Source of the DNA: Verrucomicrobiales bacterium | GTDB lineage: Bacteria > Verrucomicrobiota > Verrucomicrobiia > Verrucomicrobiales > DEV007 | Assembly: GCA_029213065.1 (NCBI GenBank) | Contig: JARGPH010000004.1 | Span: 62,001-126,000 of the forward strand | Direction: 5' to 3' | Length of the DNA stretch: 64,000 bases | In this document: in pieces, positions 16,950 through 26,206 of the stretch | Layout: each line of letters begins with the position of its first letter | Position numbering within the stretch: the stretch's first letter is position 1 | Position numbers and translations under genes: made by a program | Notes under the pieces: generated by a model | What the model was told of the DNA's origin: nothing | Database searches by the model: none | What the model saw: only the letters and a program-made list of their open reading frames with translations

Positions 16950-17885
16950 ATGGAAAACGTGATCATCATTGGAACCGGCTGCGCCGGCTGGACTTCTGCA
17001 ATTTACACGGCCAGGGCAAACCTGAATCCACTCGTCATCGCCGGCGAAGAAATCGGCGGACAGCTCGCCACGACCACTGAGGTGGAGAATTTCCCCGGTT
17101 TCCCCGAAGGCATCATGGGACCGGACCTGATGATGAACATGCACAAGCAGGCTGAGAAATTCGGCACGCGTGTTGAATATGATTTTGTCACGAGCGTTCA
17201 GCGTCGTGATGACGGCATCATTGATGTTAAAACCGCTGCCGGAAAAGAATACGAAACCAAAACGGTGATCATCGCAACAGGCGCGAGCGCTCGCTGGCTG
17301 CACCTCGACCGGGAAAAAGAACTCGTCGGCCACGGTCTCACTTCCTGCGCCACCTGCGACGGGGCTTTTTATCGCGATGTTCCTGTCGTCGTTGTTGGTG
17401 GAGGAGACTCCGCCTGTGAAGAAGCAAGCTTCCTGACCCGTTTCGCGAGCAAAGTTTACCTCGTGCATCGTCGTGACGAGCTCCGCGCCTCCAAGATCAT
17501 GGCCGACCGGGCCCTCGCGAATGACAAAATCGAGCCGGTCTGGAATTCCGAATTGAAAGAATATCTCACCGACGACGCCGGTGAAATGCGCGCCGTTAAG
17601 ATTCTCAACCGCGAGACCGGCGAGGAATCCGAGCTCGAGGTGAAATGTGTCTTTGTCGCGATCGGCCACGATCCGAACACGAAGTTCCTCGAAGGTTCCG
17701 GCGTGAAGCTCGACGAAGACGGCTACGTCATTCAGGACGGACATTCCACCGACTCCAATATCCCGGGGATTTTCTCCGCGGGTGACGTCTCCGACCACGT
17801 CTACCGTCAGGCGATCACCGCCGCCGGCAACGGGTGTCAGGCCGCACTCGATGCCGAGCGCTTTATCACCGCGCTCGAAGATTGA
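16950..17885 (+). CDS. trxB: Thioredoxin reductase
   Basis: 311 residues, the size of low-molecular-weight bacterial TrxR. It passes electrons from NADPH through FAD and a redox disulfide to thioredoxin. The FAD-binding [16 protein letters not shown], the active-site CATC (133-136) in [11 protein letters not shown], the NADPH-binding [16 protein letters not shown] and the C-terminal [15 protein letters not shown] are all present. The usual glycine-rich motif GxGxAG is here G-T-G-C-A-G. It could supply reduced thioredoxin for ArsC and MsrA encoded elsewhere in the window. It is monocistronic, with hairpins between it and pntA. Confidence 0.97.
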   Translation: MENVIIIGTGCAGWTSAIYTARANLNPLVIAGEEIGGQLATTTEVENFPGFPEGIMGPDLMMNMHKQAEKFGTRVEYDFVTSVQRRDDGIIDVKTAAGKEYETKTVIIATGASARWLHLDREKELVGHGLTSCATCDGAFYRDVPVVVVGGGDSACEEASFLTRFASKVYLVHRRDELRASKIMADRALANDKIEPVWNSELKEYLTDDAGEMRAVKILNRETGEESELEVKCVFVAIGHDPNTKFLEGSGVKLDEDGYVIQDGHSTDSNIPGIFSAGDVSDHVYRQAITAAGNGCQAALDAERFITALED

Positions 17886-17950
17886 GCCGAAAAGGTTCGA
17901 CTCCATCCATAATCACCTCATCTGAAGGCGTGAGGTTCTCTTGCTGTATG

Positions 17951-18041
17951 CGATACGGAATTTCGTATCGACAGCGCCTTGCTCGCTGCTAAAGTGAACG
18001 CCCCATTTATAAGGGCTTCCCTTCCGGTAACTGAATACCGG
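17951..18041 (+). promoter_or_regulatory. Paired hairpins upstream of pntA
   Basis: Two perfect stems precede pntA: CGATACG/CGTATCG with a GAATTT loop (17951-17970), and CCGGTA/TACCGG with an ACTGAA loop (18024-18041), which ends 23 bases before the start codon. The first could also be a binding site. No T-tract follows either one. Role unknown. Confidence 0.35.
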
Positions 18042-18064
18042 GGAAGTTCCCATTACCTACAGGC

Positions 18065-19192
18065 ATGAAAATTTTTGCGCCCAAAGAAAACGATCCCTCC
18101 GAACCACGCGCCGCCCTCGATCCGGCCGCCGTAAAAAAGCTCACCGCTCTCGGTGCTGACGTCGTCATTGAAGCCGGACTCGGCGAACGATCCGACAATC
18201 CTGACAGCGCCTACGAAGCTGCCGGCGCCACCGTGACGACGGATAGAGCCGGCCTTCTCGGTTCCGCCGATATCGTGACACGGGTCCGCAAGCCGTCCCC
18301 CGACGAAATCGGAAAACTCAAAGAAGGCGCAATCCACATCAGTTTCCTCGATCCCTTCAACGAAAAGGATCTCATCGGCTCTTTCGCGAAGCAGAAATCG
18401 ACCGCGATCAGCCTCGAAATGATTCCGCGGACCACTCTGGCGCAGAAAATGGACGCGATCAGCTCGCAGGCGAACCTCGCCGGCTATGTCTCCGTGATGA
18501 CCGCTGCGAACCGGATGAATTCCATTCTTCCAATGATGATGACTCCGGCGGGGACGATTTCCCCAGCGAAAGTATTCGTCATCGGGGTAGGCGTTGCCGG
18601 ACTTCAGGCCATCGCGACCGCGAAACGCCTCGGCGCACGCGTCACCGCATTCGACACCCGCGAAGAAGCACTCGAGCAGGCCGAATCACTCGGGGCGAAA
18701 GCGCTCCGCATCGATCTCGGACAAACCGGCGCGACCGATCAGGGTTATGCGAAAGAGCTCACTCCCGAGCAGCTGGAAAAACAGCGCGTCGAGCAGGGCA
18801 AAGTTTGCGCCCAGAACGACATCGTCATCACGACCGCGAAACTCTTCGGACGTCCCGCCCCGATTCTGATCAAGGAAGACGTCATCAAGAGCATGAAACA
18901 CGGCTCCATCATCGTCGACCTCGCAGCTGACACTGGCGGCAACGTGGAAGGCACCGAGCTTGGAAAAGAGAAAGTGACCGACAACGGCGTCACCATCATC
19001 GGCACAGGGAACTTCGAAGGACAGGTCTCCAAACACGCCTCACAGGTTCTCGGAGCCAACTTCGCGAACATGATCGAGCACTTCTGGGACAAAGAAGCCA
19101 AGGTTTTCAAAATCAATCTCGAAGACGAAATCCAGAAAGGCTGCGTCATCACCCACGGCGGCGAGATTGTCCACGAACGCTTCAAAAACTGA
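18065..19192 (+). CDS. pntA: NAD(P)+ transhydrogenase subunit alpha, soluble part
   Basis: 375 residues: the NAD(H)-binding domain I of proton-translocating transhydrogenase, encoded separately from its membrane part. The opening MKIFAPKENDPSEPRAALDP, the MDAISSQANLAGYVSV block and the dinucleotide fold KVFVIGVGVAGLQAIATAKR with acidic FDTRE are characteristic. The complex uses the proton gradient to make NADPH from NADH. The split subunit arrangement (PntA1, PntA2, PntB) is the one known from Rhodospirillum-type enzymes and many bacteria. The next gene follows after 130 bases of repeat-like sequence. Confidence 0.95.
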   Translation: MKIFAPKENDPSEPRAALDPAAVKKLTALGADVVIEAGLGERSDNPDSAYEAAGATVTTDRAGLLGSADIVTRVRKPSPDEIGKLKEGAIHISFLDPFNEKDLIGSFAKQKSTAISLEMIPRTTLAQKMDAISSQANLAGYVSVMTAANRMNSILPMMMTPAGTISPAKVFVIGVGVAGLQAIATAKRLGARVTAFDTREEALEQAESLGAKALRIDLGQTGATDQGYAKELTPEQLEKQRVEQGKVCAQNDIVITTAKLFGRPAPILIKEDVIKSMKHGSIIVDLAADTGGNVEGTELGKEKVTDNGVTIIGTGNFEGQVSKHASQVLGANFANMIEHFWDKEAKVFKINLEDEIQKGCVITHGGEIVHERFKN

Positions 19193-19210
19193 TTAAAACT
19201 AGTAAATTTT

Positions 19211-19245
19211 AGCCGCAAAAAAGCGCAAAAGGCGCAAAAAAAGGA
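19211..19245 (+). repeat. A-rich GCGC spacer sequence
   Basis: A stretch of alternating A-runs and GCGC blocks (AGCCGCAAAAAAGCGCAAAA then GGCGCAAAAAAAGG) with no coding potential, between pntA and pntA2. It looks like a dispersed low-complexity element. Only one copy is seen in the window. Confidence 0.4.
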
Positions 19246-19276
19246 AGAGACCAATAATTAAAGGGCAGAAGCCCAT

Positions 19277-19316
19277 CATTCTTTACTTCTCTACTCCTTT
19301 CATTCTCTACTTCTCC
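19277..19316 (-). repeat. GAAGTAGAG-type purine repeat, upstream copy
   Basis: A pyrimidine stretch on the + strand that reads GGAGAAGTAGAGAATGAAAG on the minus strand and continues GAGTAGAGAAGTAAAGAATG. The copy at 21018-21056 has the same words on the + strand, so the two flank pntA2-pntB as an imperfect inverted pair. Confidence 0.55.
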
Positions 19317-19322
19317 AAAAAA

Positions 19323-19616
19323 ATGGAACTCATCTTACTCATCTTCGTATTCGTCATCGCCGCTTTCCTCGGCTTTGAGTTGATTCAAAAAGTCCCCAGT
19401 CAGCTGCACACGCCGCTGATGTCCGGTTCCAACGCGATCTCGGGGATCACGATGGTGGGAGCAATCATCGCGATCCGCTCAGCCGGCGGAGACGATGGTG
19501 GAGCCCTCGGAAACTGGCTCGGATTCGCGGCGCTGATTCTCGCGACGATCAACGTGGTCGGCGGTTACATGGTGACCGACAGAATGCTCGGCATGTTCAA
19601 GAAGAAGGGGCAGTAA
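19323..19616 (+). CDS. pntA2: NAD(P)+ transhydrogenase subunit alpha, membrane part (PntA2)
   Basis: 97 residues with about three transmembrane helices, matching the small membrane component (domain II, alpha part) of split transhydrogenases. The HTPLMSGSNAISGITMVGA loop is diagnostic of this family, and NVVGGYMVTDRMLGMFKKKG is the typical end. It anchors PntA1 to the membrane and forms part of the proton channel with PntB. It is followed after 28 bases by pntB. Confidence 0.95.
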   Translation: MELILLIFVFVIAAFLGFELIQKVPSQLHTPLMSGSNAISGITMVGAIIAIRSAGGDDGGALGNWLGFAALILATINVVGGYMVTDRMLGMFKKKGQ

Positions 19617-19644
19617 GCGAAACCTCTAACTGAGACACTATTTC

Positions 19645-21015
19645 ATGGAATACATCATCAACATTTCCTACATCGTCGCTTCGGTGCTGTTCATCTTCGG
19701 CATCAAAATGCTCGGTTCCGCCGACACCGCGAAAAAAGGCAACCGTCTCTCGTCGATCGGCATGCTCATCGCTGTCATCGTTACGCTTCTCGGTGCGGGC
19801 CTCGACTACACCTGGATCATCGCCGGACTCGTGATCGGCAGCGTCATCGGTATCGTCGCCGCTAAGCGCGTTCAGATGACGGGCATGCCCGAGCTGGTCG
19901 CTCTTTTCAACGGATTCGGCGGGCTCGCCTCGCTCCTCGTTGGTTGGTCGGAGTTCGCTCACAACCCGGATTTCAGCAATTCAGAGAATCCTGTTTTCGT
20001 CAGTTTCGCGGTGATCTTTGCGATCCTCGTCGGCGGTATCACCTTCACAGGAAGCTTGGTCGCCTACCTGAAACTTTCCGGAAAAATGGGTGGGTCGGCG
20101 ACGACCTTCCCCGGCCAGAAGATCATTAACGCACTCGTTTTCATTGCGATTCTCGGCCTCGGGGTACTCTTCGTATTCACCCATGCTGCCTGGGCGCTCT
20201 ACGCTGTGATCGTTCTTTCACTCCTTCTCGGCGTCCTCGGTGTCATTCCAATCGGCGGTGGTGACATGCCGGTGGTGATTTCTTTCCTCAACAGCTTCTC
20301 CGGTATCGCCGCCTCGGCCGCCGGATTTGTGATCATGAACAACGTGCTCATCGTCGCAGGCTGTCTGGTGGGAGCGAGTGGAATCATCCTCACCGTCATC
20401 ATGTGTAAGGCAATGAACCGAACTCTCGGCAACGTTCTCTTCGGCAGCTTCGGTGCCGCGAGCGGGCCGCAGCAGGAAGTTGAAGGCGAAATGAAAGCCA
20501 TCAGCAGCGAAGACGCATATTACATTCTCGAAGCGGCTGAGTCCGTTGTCTTTGTTCCCGGTTACGGAATGGCGGTTGCCCAGGCGCAGCACGCGGTGAA
20601 AGAACTCGGCTCCATCCTCGAAGCGAACGGAGCCGAAGTTCGTTTCGCGATCCACCCCGTTGCCGGTCGTATGCCCGGTCACATGAACGTGCTTCTCGCC
20701 GAAGCGGACGTTCCCTACGAGCAGCTTTGCGAAATGGACGACGTGAACGACATCATCGAAAGCGTCGACGTCGCCATCGTGATCGGAGCGAACGACGTCG
20801 TGAACCCCGCCGCCGGTGAGGATCCCAACAGCCCCATTTACGGCATGCCTATCATCAACGTGCACAAAGCGCGTTCCGTCTTCGCTCTCAAACGCGGTCA
20901 GGGACCCGGTTTCTCAGGGCTCGTGAACTCACTCTTCTTCCGCGAAAACACCCGTATGCTCTACGGTGATGCCAAGGAAACGATGACGAATCTCGTCGCG
21001 CAGTTTAAGGACTGA
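19645..21015 (+). CDS. pntB: NAD(P)+ transhydrogenase subunit beta
   Basis: 456 residues, the usual PntB length. About eight or nine transmembrane helices (to about residue 260) are followed by the NADP(H)-binding domain III (about 280-456), with VPGYGMAVAQAQHAVKE, the RFAIHPVAGRMPGHMNVLLAEA motif and GANDVVNPAAGEDPNSPIYG. These contact NADP(H). Together with PntA1 and PntA2 it forms the complete proton-pumping enzyme. Confidence 0.97.
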   Translation: MEYIINISYIVASVLFIFGIKMLGSADTAKKGNRLSSIGMLIAVIVTLLGAGLDYTWIIAGLVIGSVIGIVAAKRVQMTGMPELVALFNGFGGLASLLVGWSEFAHNPDFSNSENPVFVSFAVIFAILVGGITFTGSLVAYLKLSGKMGGSATTFPGQKIINALVFIAILGLGVLFVFTHAAWALYAVIVLSLLLGVLGVIPIGGGDMPVVISFLNSFSGIAASAAGFVIMNNVLIVAGCLVGASGIILTVIMCKAMNRTLGNVLFGSFGAASGPQQEVEGEMKAISSEDAYYILEAAESVVFVPGYGMAVAQAQHAVKELGSILEANGAEVRFAIHPVAGRMPGHMNVLLAEADVPYEQLCEMDDVNDIIESVDVAIVIGANDVVNPAAGEDPNSPIYGMPIINVHKARSVFALKRGQGPGFSGLVNSLFFRENTRMLYGDAKETMTNLVAQFKD

Positions 21016-21017
21016 AT

Positions 21018-21056
21018 AAAGAAGTAGAGGAGTAGAGTAGGAAAGGAGTCGAGAAG
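21018..21056 (+). repeat. GAAGTAGAG-type purine repeat, downstream copy
   Basis: AAAGAAGTAGAGGAGTAGAG followed by TAGGAAAGGAGTCGAGAAG, starting three bases after the pntB stop codon. It mirrors the element at 19277-19316. Confidence 0.55.
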
Positions 21057-21117
21057 ACTGCGCCGGTGCTTGCGAGTGGTGGCGAGAAGGAGTATTTTCC
21101 CGCCTTTCGCCCACTCA

Positions 21118-21909
21118 ATGCCTGCCTCGTCGCGTCTTAGCTCTATTTGTATTACTCTCCTCACCGAATGCCTCGACTCGCTTGAGGCATCGCCTACCGG
21201 ACTGGAGGACGAAGAGGTCGTGCATGCGCTTCGCGTCGCTACGAAGCGTCTTCGCGCTGCGTGGAAAATCGGGGCGGCGGCGGTGGGAGAGGAATTCGAA
21301 ACGGAAAGAGCGGATGTTCTCCGCGAGATGTCTGCCCTGCTCGCCGGAAATCGTGATCTCGCGGTGCTCGTGAATTTGAGCCGCGAACTTGCAGGGCGTC
21401 ATTCAGAACCCGGATTCGAGGACGTCGTTGAGCATCTCGAAAGCAAGTTCTCGACTACGAACGATTCGGATGCCCTTGAAACTATCAGGAAGATGATCCG
21501 AAGCGAGATTGAAGCGTGGAGGAAAGTCACCTTCGCAACCGAAGCCGACGAGACCCGCGCTCATCGACACGCTATCAGGGGAAGTCTCAGAAAGGGGAAA
21601 GCCGCAACACGCGAGGCGATTCGTGACACGGATGCGGAAGTCTGGCACGACTGGCGGAAACGGGTCAAGCGACTTCGTTACCAGCGTGAATTCCTCGCTG
21701 GAATCCAGGGCCGTAACCCGGGCGTCCGTGATTTAAGAATATCAAGACTTGGCTCGCGACTGGGAGATCGCAATGATCTCGCCAACCTCACTGAAGTCGT
21801 TTCCGAGCTCGGCAATTCACCGCCGCTCCGAAAAGCACTCGCTTCCGAAGAACGGGGAATCATGAGCAATTGTCGTCGCCTCGGGCGTCGCAACCTGGTG
21901 CGTCCCTGA
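21118..21909 (+). CDS. CHAD domain protein
   Basis: 263 residues from the ATG at 21118; a TTG at 21070 is in frame but would add a poorly conserved extension. The sequence is a helical CHAD domain (conserved histidine alpha-helical domain): EEVVHALRVATKRLRAAWKI near the N-terminus and WHDWRKRVKRLRYQREFL in the second half, with the paired His and Lys/Arg residues that bind inorganic polyphosphate in studied CHAD proteins. The function is therefore likely polyphosphate-granule binding. It is a single-domain version, without an attached CYTH phosphatase. Confidence 0.88.
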   Translation: MPASSRLSSICITLLTECLDSLEASPTGLEDEEVVHALRVATKRLRAAWKIGAAAVGEEFETERADVLREMSALLAGNRDLAVLVNLSRELAGRHSEPGFEDVVEHLESKFSTTNDSDALETIRKMIRSEIEAWRKVTFATEADETRAHRHAIRGSLRKGKAATREAIRDTDAEVWHDWRKRVKRLRYQREFLAGIQGRNPGVRDLRISRLGSRLGDRNDLANLTEVVSELGNSPPLRKALASEERGIMSNCRRLGRRNLVRP

Positions 21910-21925
21910 GCGCCCCGACAGCACT

Positions 21926-22099
21926 CTAGCGAACCGAAGCACCCAATCCTGCATTGGCGCCGGCTGAAATCCCCCCACCACCTCCGAGCGATGCGCCACC
22001 ACTACCGGAACCTCCGGCTCGTGCACTGCAGGAGATAGTGGCGAAAAGAAAGCCTGAGAGGGCGATGACGGTCAGTAGAGTTTTGATTAGTTTCATCAT
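21926..22099 (-). CDS. Small glycine-rich secreted protein
   Basis: 57 residues from the first of two adjacent ATGs; a good ribosome-binding site (AGGAAG) lies about seven bases upstream, which supports this start over the longer reading frame. The N-terminus is a signal sequence (MMKLIKTLLTVIALSGFLFA) followed by TISCSARA and a Gly/Ser/Ala-rich mature tail (GGSGSGGASLGGGGGISAGA). A lipoprotein cysteine is possible but the lipobox is poor. No family recognised. It lies between the CHAD gene and the M48 peptidase. Confidence 0.55.
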   Translation of the reverse strand: MMKLIKTLLTVIALSGFLFATISCSARAGGSGSGGASLGGGGGISAGANAGLGASVR

Positions 22100-22282
22100 A
22101 GTGAACTTCCTACATCGCAGGTGTGATGCCATCACCTCTTCACAGGGCGCACGACGACGAACTTGCTTACTGCTGTCGAAGTATCGGGGGTCCACGCATT
22201 ATAGAGGGGGTCCAGATAAAGCCAGTTTTCAACGGGGAAACCTTGCAGTATGCATCCTCGCCTGTGCAAAAAAAGAGAACCG

Positions 22283-24199
22283 CTACTTTTTACCCTTCCG
22301 GTAGATCACCGCGCCCTCGACTTTTCGAATCTTGAGCCTGAGCGAAAACGTCCACCACGTCGAAGGGAATACTTTCTGAAGCCGCGAAAAGCCGAACGGT
22401 TCGAGGCAGTTTTTCGTGATCGCACGAAGCCTGAGACGACCTGCCGCGGTCGGCTTGAGAACAAACACGTAATAGGGACTGTTGGGCATGTGCTCCAGCT
22501 TCTTCCGCACCAGCGAAACCCGTTTGATCCCCGGAACCTCGGCAAAGGCATCACACAGCTCTTTGAGATCCACCTCCTCCATTCCGTGCGGAAGGAACTC
22601 ATCGCTGCGGCGAACCGGTTTCTCCCGCTCCTTAATCGCCAGCTCAAGTTTGTCGTTCGCCTCTTCGGCATTGGCCCACGACGTCTCCGAATCCACGGTG
22701 CTTCCAAGGCGGCGCTGCAAATCCGAGAGCATCGCCAACCCGTCACGCCGGTAGCTCAGCGGATCGAGCTCTATCGCTTTTTTCAAATACCCGATCGCCT
22801 TCGGGTCCAGCGCCTCTACCAAGTGCGAGCCGTAATAAAAGTTCGCATGAGGATGGGACGGTTTCTGCTCGAGAACGTACTCGATCACCGGAATTGCCCG
22901 CTTCAATCCGAGAAAGCTGATCGAAAGGGAAGCATACTTCCAGGCACTTTCAGGACCGAGCGAGCCTTTCTCCTTCCATTCTTTTTCGAGACGGCGCATC
23001 AAAGCGGCCCCCGGCTTCGCCGACTCATGGGCCATTACCCAGGGCACCAAATGGTGATGCTGCCAGAAGGCATCAAGCTCCTGATTCATCTCAATCGTCT
23101 TACCACTGAAGACCCGATGATAACTGCTTTCGGGTCGGGTCAGGTTCCACAGGGCGACAAAGTTGGGAATCTCTGCCTCGCTTTCCGGCACCTCGATCCC
23201 CAGGGCCACGAGTCGATTCCGCAGGGAGGGATGTTCATCCCATGGCATCGCGACATCGCCGAGACGCCAGCGCATTTCGTGAGACGCCTCCTCCTGATCA
23301 ATCGTCGTTGAAAGCCTGTCAAAAAGACGCGAAATCGCTCTCGCCGAAGGGTCCTCCACGGTCGCGCTTTTTGCCCAGAGGAAATTCCAGTAGTCATCCA
23401 CGACGATCTGCGCCCTCAAGGCGCCCCGAAGCAGAGCTCTCGCCATCGCCTCCTTATCAACCGCTCGAAGGGCGAGTCGATCGGCCTCAAATTCCTGAGA
23501 CTTGCGCATCGCGACGCGGGCAGCATTGAGATACTGAAGATACCAATTCGCGAAGGCCCGGTAAGGCAGACTCAGGAGGGAACGTTGATTGAGACGCGCC
23601 GCGAGAACCTCCCAGACGACCGAGATCCGTATCAATTTTCCCGTAAAAAGGGTGTGCTTGCGGGAAAGGTGAGCGAGCTCGTGCGCGAGAATCGCCTTGA
23701 GATGTTCCCCGTTCAGCGAAGCAATTAACGGAAGCCCCACTCCCACGTAGTACTGAGAAGGACCGAACAATCCGAACAAAGGCCGGGTGCTCGCAAAAGC
23801 ATTGTAATCCCAATCGAGTATCAGCTGAATCCGCTTGCGACGAAGACGCATCGGCTTTCGCAGCGAATCAATCATGTCATAGAGATAGGGAAACTGCTCG
23901 CGCTCAATCGTGAGACCCACCGGCGGCGGAAGCCTCACAAAGAGACTGCGGACCGTCGCGATGAGAAGTAATCCGAGGGCGATATATCCCGCAACCAAGC
24001 TCCAGTGATAGCCCCACGTCATCTGCGCATAAATCAACATCCCGAGAAGCGCGAGGTTGAACAACAAAGCAAACAGAATAAAGGCGTAGCCGAGAAAGAT
24101 GAGCCCGAAAGCCTTCATTTTGAAGCGAAGTGGATTTGCTTCGAACTCGCGCTCGTATCGAGCCATCAGTTGATGCATCTCCGCTGTCGTCTTAGCCAT
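22283..24199 (-). CDS. Membrane-associated M48 family metallopeptidase
   Basis: 638 residues. Two hydrophobic helices lie at about 30-60 and 66-90. The M48 zinc-peptidase signature is HELAH (173-177, in AILAHELAHLSRKH), with the third ligand in the downstream QEFEADRLAL block (E236). The M48 domain is followed by a helical region that may include TPR-like repeats (about 430-520) and a basic C-terminus. M48 proteins of this type are integral membrane peptidases for protein quality control. Substrate unknown. It is an isolated gene between the small Gly-rich protein and rlmN. Confidence 0.88.
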   Translation of the reverse strand: MAKTTAEMHQLMARYEREFEANPLRFKMKAFGLIFLGYAFILFALLFNLALLGMLIYAQMTWGYHWSLVAGYIALGLLLIATVRSLFVRLPPPVGLTIEREQFPYLYDMIDSLRKPMRLRRKRIQLILDWDYNAFASTRPLFGLFGPSQYYVGVGLPLIASLNGEHLKAILAHELAHLSRKHTLFTGKLIRISVVWEVLAARLNQRSLLSLPYRAFANWYLQYLNAARVAMRKSQEFEADRLALRAVDKEAMARALLRGALRAQIVVDDYWNFLWAKSATVEDPSARAISRLFDRLSTTIDQEEASHEMRWRLGDVAMPWDEHPSLRNRLVALGIEVPESEAEIPNFVALWNLTRPESSYHRVFSGKTIEMNQELDAFWQHHHLVPWVMAHESAKPGAALMRRLEKEWKEKGSLGPESAWKYASLSISFLGLKRAIPVIEYVLEQKPSHPHANFYYGSHLVEALDPKAIGYLKKAIELDPLSYRRDGLAMLSDLQRRLGSTVDSETSWANAEEANDKLELAIKEREKPVRRSDEFLPHGMEEVDLKELCDAFAEVPGIKRVSLVRKKLEHMPNSPYYVFVLKPTAAGRLRLRAITKNCLEPFGFSRLQKVFPSTWWTFSLRLKIRKVEGAVIYRKGKK

Positions 24200-24373
24200 T
24201 AGACGGAGACTAGCAAGAGGACCGAATTCGCGTCAATGATAGAGGTGCTGGTGGACGGTGAAGAGATAGGAACCACGGATGAACGCGGATGCTTGTGGGG
24301 TCTGTCTGCTGCTCAGAGCTCCGCCCTCCATCGACCGTCCCCGCAAATTCCGGGTTTGCACTGAAGTCACCTC

Positions 24374-25474
24374 CTATTCCGCCACCGATGCGATAATTCC
24401 CTCGGCAGTTTCCTCCTGCAATCTCAGCTGACCGCAGGCGGCATCGATGTCATGACCTTTTTCACGCCGGAGCGTGCAGGTGACCCCGGCGCTTTTGAGA
24501 ACGCTGAGAAAGGCTTCCTGCCGCTCTTCATCGGGACGACTCCAGTCGAGGCCTTCAACCGTGTTGTAGGGAATCAGGTTCACTTTGGCATTCATAGTCC
24601 GCGCACGCTTCGCAAGCACGCCGGCCTGATCGAGGCCATCATTAACGCCTTCAATGAGAATATACTCGAAGGTGACCTTCTGCTTTTTATTGTGCCGCCA
24701 CACTTCAAGGGCCTCGAAGAGTCGCTTGATCGGATACTTCTTATTCACCGGCATGATCTGATCACGCACCTCGTCGGTCGCGCCGTGAAGCGAAATCGCG
24801 AGCCGGATCTGCATGGGAATAAGAGCCAGCTTTTCAATCTGCGGGGCAAGACCACTCGTGGAAACCGTCATTTGCCGGGCACCAATGTTCAGTCCCCAGT
24901 GCGCATTGAGAATTTCGAGAGCCTTCGTGAGCTGAGTCAAATTCGCGAGCGGTTCCCCCATGCCCATGAACACAATATTGCGAACCGCATCACCACTCGC
25001 GATTTCGGCACCAATGACCTGACCGACGATTTCACCGGCTTCGAGATTGCGCGTAAAACCGGCAAGTCCGCTCGCGCAGAACTGGCAGGCATAGGCGCAG
25101 CCGACCTGACTGGAGACGCAAAGCGTAACCCGGTCGCTCTGCCCACCGTCGAAGTGCACGTTGGCGGGAATCTTTACGGTTTCGACGAGTCGTCCGTCGT
25201 GGAGGCGGAAAAGGAATTTCTGGGTCGTGTCCTGCGAACCGGTCGTTCTCACGACAGGAAGCCGGCTGATCACAAACTCCGCTTTCAAGAGCTCACGCAG
25301 GGGCTGACTGAGATTCGTCATCTCATCAAAGGAGGCGACGCGCTTAATGTAGAGCCATTCCACGATCTGCTTCGCGCGGAACTTCGTCTGGTCATGCGCG
25401 AGCGCCCACTCGATCCAATCATCGAGGGTGAGTCCGTAGGCGGAAGGCAGTGGCTTGGCAGGTTTCTCGTTCAT
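24374..25474 (-). CDS. rlmN: 23S rRNA (adenine-2503-C2)-methyltransferase RlmN
   Basis: 366 residues from the ATG at 25474, chosen because a GGAG sits about eight bases upstream; an ATG 21 codons earlier (25537) lacks one. This radical-SAM enzyme methylates A2503 of 23S rRNA and A37 of some tRNAs. The [4Fe-4S] ligands are C126, C130 and C133 (VGCAYACQFCASGLAG), and the catalytic cysteine pair is expected at C119 or nearby and in the C-terminal RREKGHDIDAACGQL. The MGMGEPLANL SAM motif is visible. It is divergent from arsC, whose start is about 80 bases away. Confidence 0.96.
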   Translation of the reverse strand: MNEKPAKPLPSAYGLTLDDWIEWALAHDQTKFRAKQIVEWLYIKRVASFDEMTNLSQPLRELLKAEFVISRLPVVRTTGSQDTTQKFLFRLHDGRLVETVKIPANVHFDGGQSDRVTLCVSSQVGCAYACQFCASGLAGFTRNLEAGEIVGQVIGAEIASGDAVRNIVFMGMGEPLANLTQLTKALEILNAHWGLNIGARQMTVSTSGLAPQIEKLALIPMQIRLAISLHGATDEVRDQIMPVNKKYPIKRLFEALEVWRHNKKQKVTFEYILIEGVNDGLDQAGVLAKRARTMNAKVNLIPYNTVEGLDWSRPDEERQEAFLSVLKSAGVTCTLRREKGHDIDAACGQLRLQEETAEGIIASVAE

Positions 25475-25555
25475 TCGCGTTTCTCCAGTGAGACAGTTCA
25501 GCAACAAACCATGGATTGACAGATTTGGCAGGTCCATTTTAACTCGCTTTCACTT

Positions 25556-26008
25556 ATGAGCTCCCCCGACTCCCGCCCCCTCGTCCTCATTTTATGCACC
25601 GGCAACTCCTGCCGATCCCAGATGGCCGAGGTCATTTTGCGGAAAGCTGCCGGGGACGTCCTTCGCGTCGAGAGCGCCGGCTCAGATCCCAGTGGCTACG
25701 TACACCCTCTCGCGGTGAAAGCGGTATCGGATATTGGACTCAATCTCTCAGAGGGTCGCTCCAAAAATCTTGAAGAATTTCTCAATGAACAGGTCGAGAC
25801 GGTGATCACGGTTTGCGGAAATGCCAGTCAGGTATGTCCCACTTTCCCGGGTCAGATGAGACGCTACCACTGGGGCTTTGACGATCCAGCCCACGCAACC
25901 GGCACCGAAGAGGAGCAGTATGCGGTATTTCTCCGCGTCCGCGATGAGATCGATCGCGTCTTTTCGGCCTACGGGCTTGGTCGAGTGGATCAAGCGGCCC
26001 GATCGTAA
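25556..26008 (+). CDS. arsC: Arsenate reductase, thioredoxin-coupled type
   Basis: 150 residues of the low-molecular-weight phosphatase fold. The P-loop CTGNSCRSQMAE gives C14 and C19, and the redox pair is C87 and C94 (VCGNASQVCP). The spacing 5 and 7 equals that of the thioredoxin-linked ArsC of Staphylococcus plasmid pI258 (C10, C15, C82, C89). It should reduce arsenate to arsenite by a relay of disulfides ending in thioredoxin, for which trxB elsewhere in the window would supply electrons. No other ars genes are adjacent. A Rho-independent terminator follows. Confidence 0.9.
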   Translation: MSSPDSRPLVLILCTGNSCRSQMAEVILRKAAGDVLRVESAGSDPSGYVHPLAVKAVSDIGLNLSEGRSKNLEEFLNEQVETVITVCGNASQVCPTFPGQMRRYHWGFDDPAHATGTEEEQYAVFLRVRDEIDRVFSAYGLGRVDQAARS

Positions 26009-26048
26009 TCCGCTGAGAAGCCAAACCGATCCGGTGGATCATGAATGG

Positions 26049-26071
26049 AGGCTCCCGAAAGGGGGCCTTTT
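26049..26071 (+). terminator. Terminator after arsC
   Basis: GGCTCCC-GAAA-GGGGGCC hairpin (one G-U pair) followed by TTTT, 41 bases after the arsC stop codon. Confidence 0.85.
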
Positions 26072-26104
26072 CTTGTCTCCGGACTCTGGATTTTTGCCCA
26101 AATC

Positions 26105-26206
26105 GCAATAACCCTCAAAAACCGGTATTTTTAAACAAATTACAAATAATTTTAAAAATTATGGTTTATATCTTGAATTTCCATAAATTAGTTATAAAAT
26201 AACATT
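26105..26206 (+). promoter_or_regulatory. Strongly AT-rich upstream region of the outer-membrane barrel gene
   Basis: The 100 bases before the ATG at 26207 are almost all A/T, sharply different from the GC-rich surroundings. The composition suggests a strong promoter with an upstream element. I could not fix a convincing -35/-10 pair with proper spacing. Confidence 0.4.

Noticed and set aside
16854-17906. 350-codon open frame on the minus strand
   Set aside because: Antisense to trxB, which has all catalytic motifs.
17886-17910. T-loop-like GGTTCGACTCC suggesting a tRNA
   Set aside because: No acceptor, D-arm or anticodon stem can be built around it.
22250-23311. 353-codon open frame on the plus strand
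   Set aside because: Antisense to the M48 peptidase gene; basic, low-complexity translation.
24452-25519. 355-codon open frame on the plus strand
   Set aside because: Antisense to rlmN, which is supported by radical-SAM cysteines.
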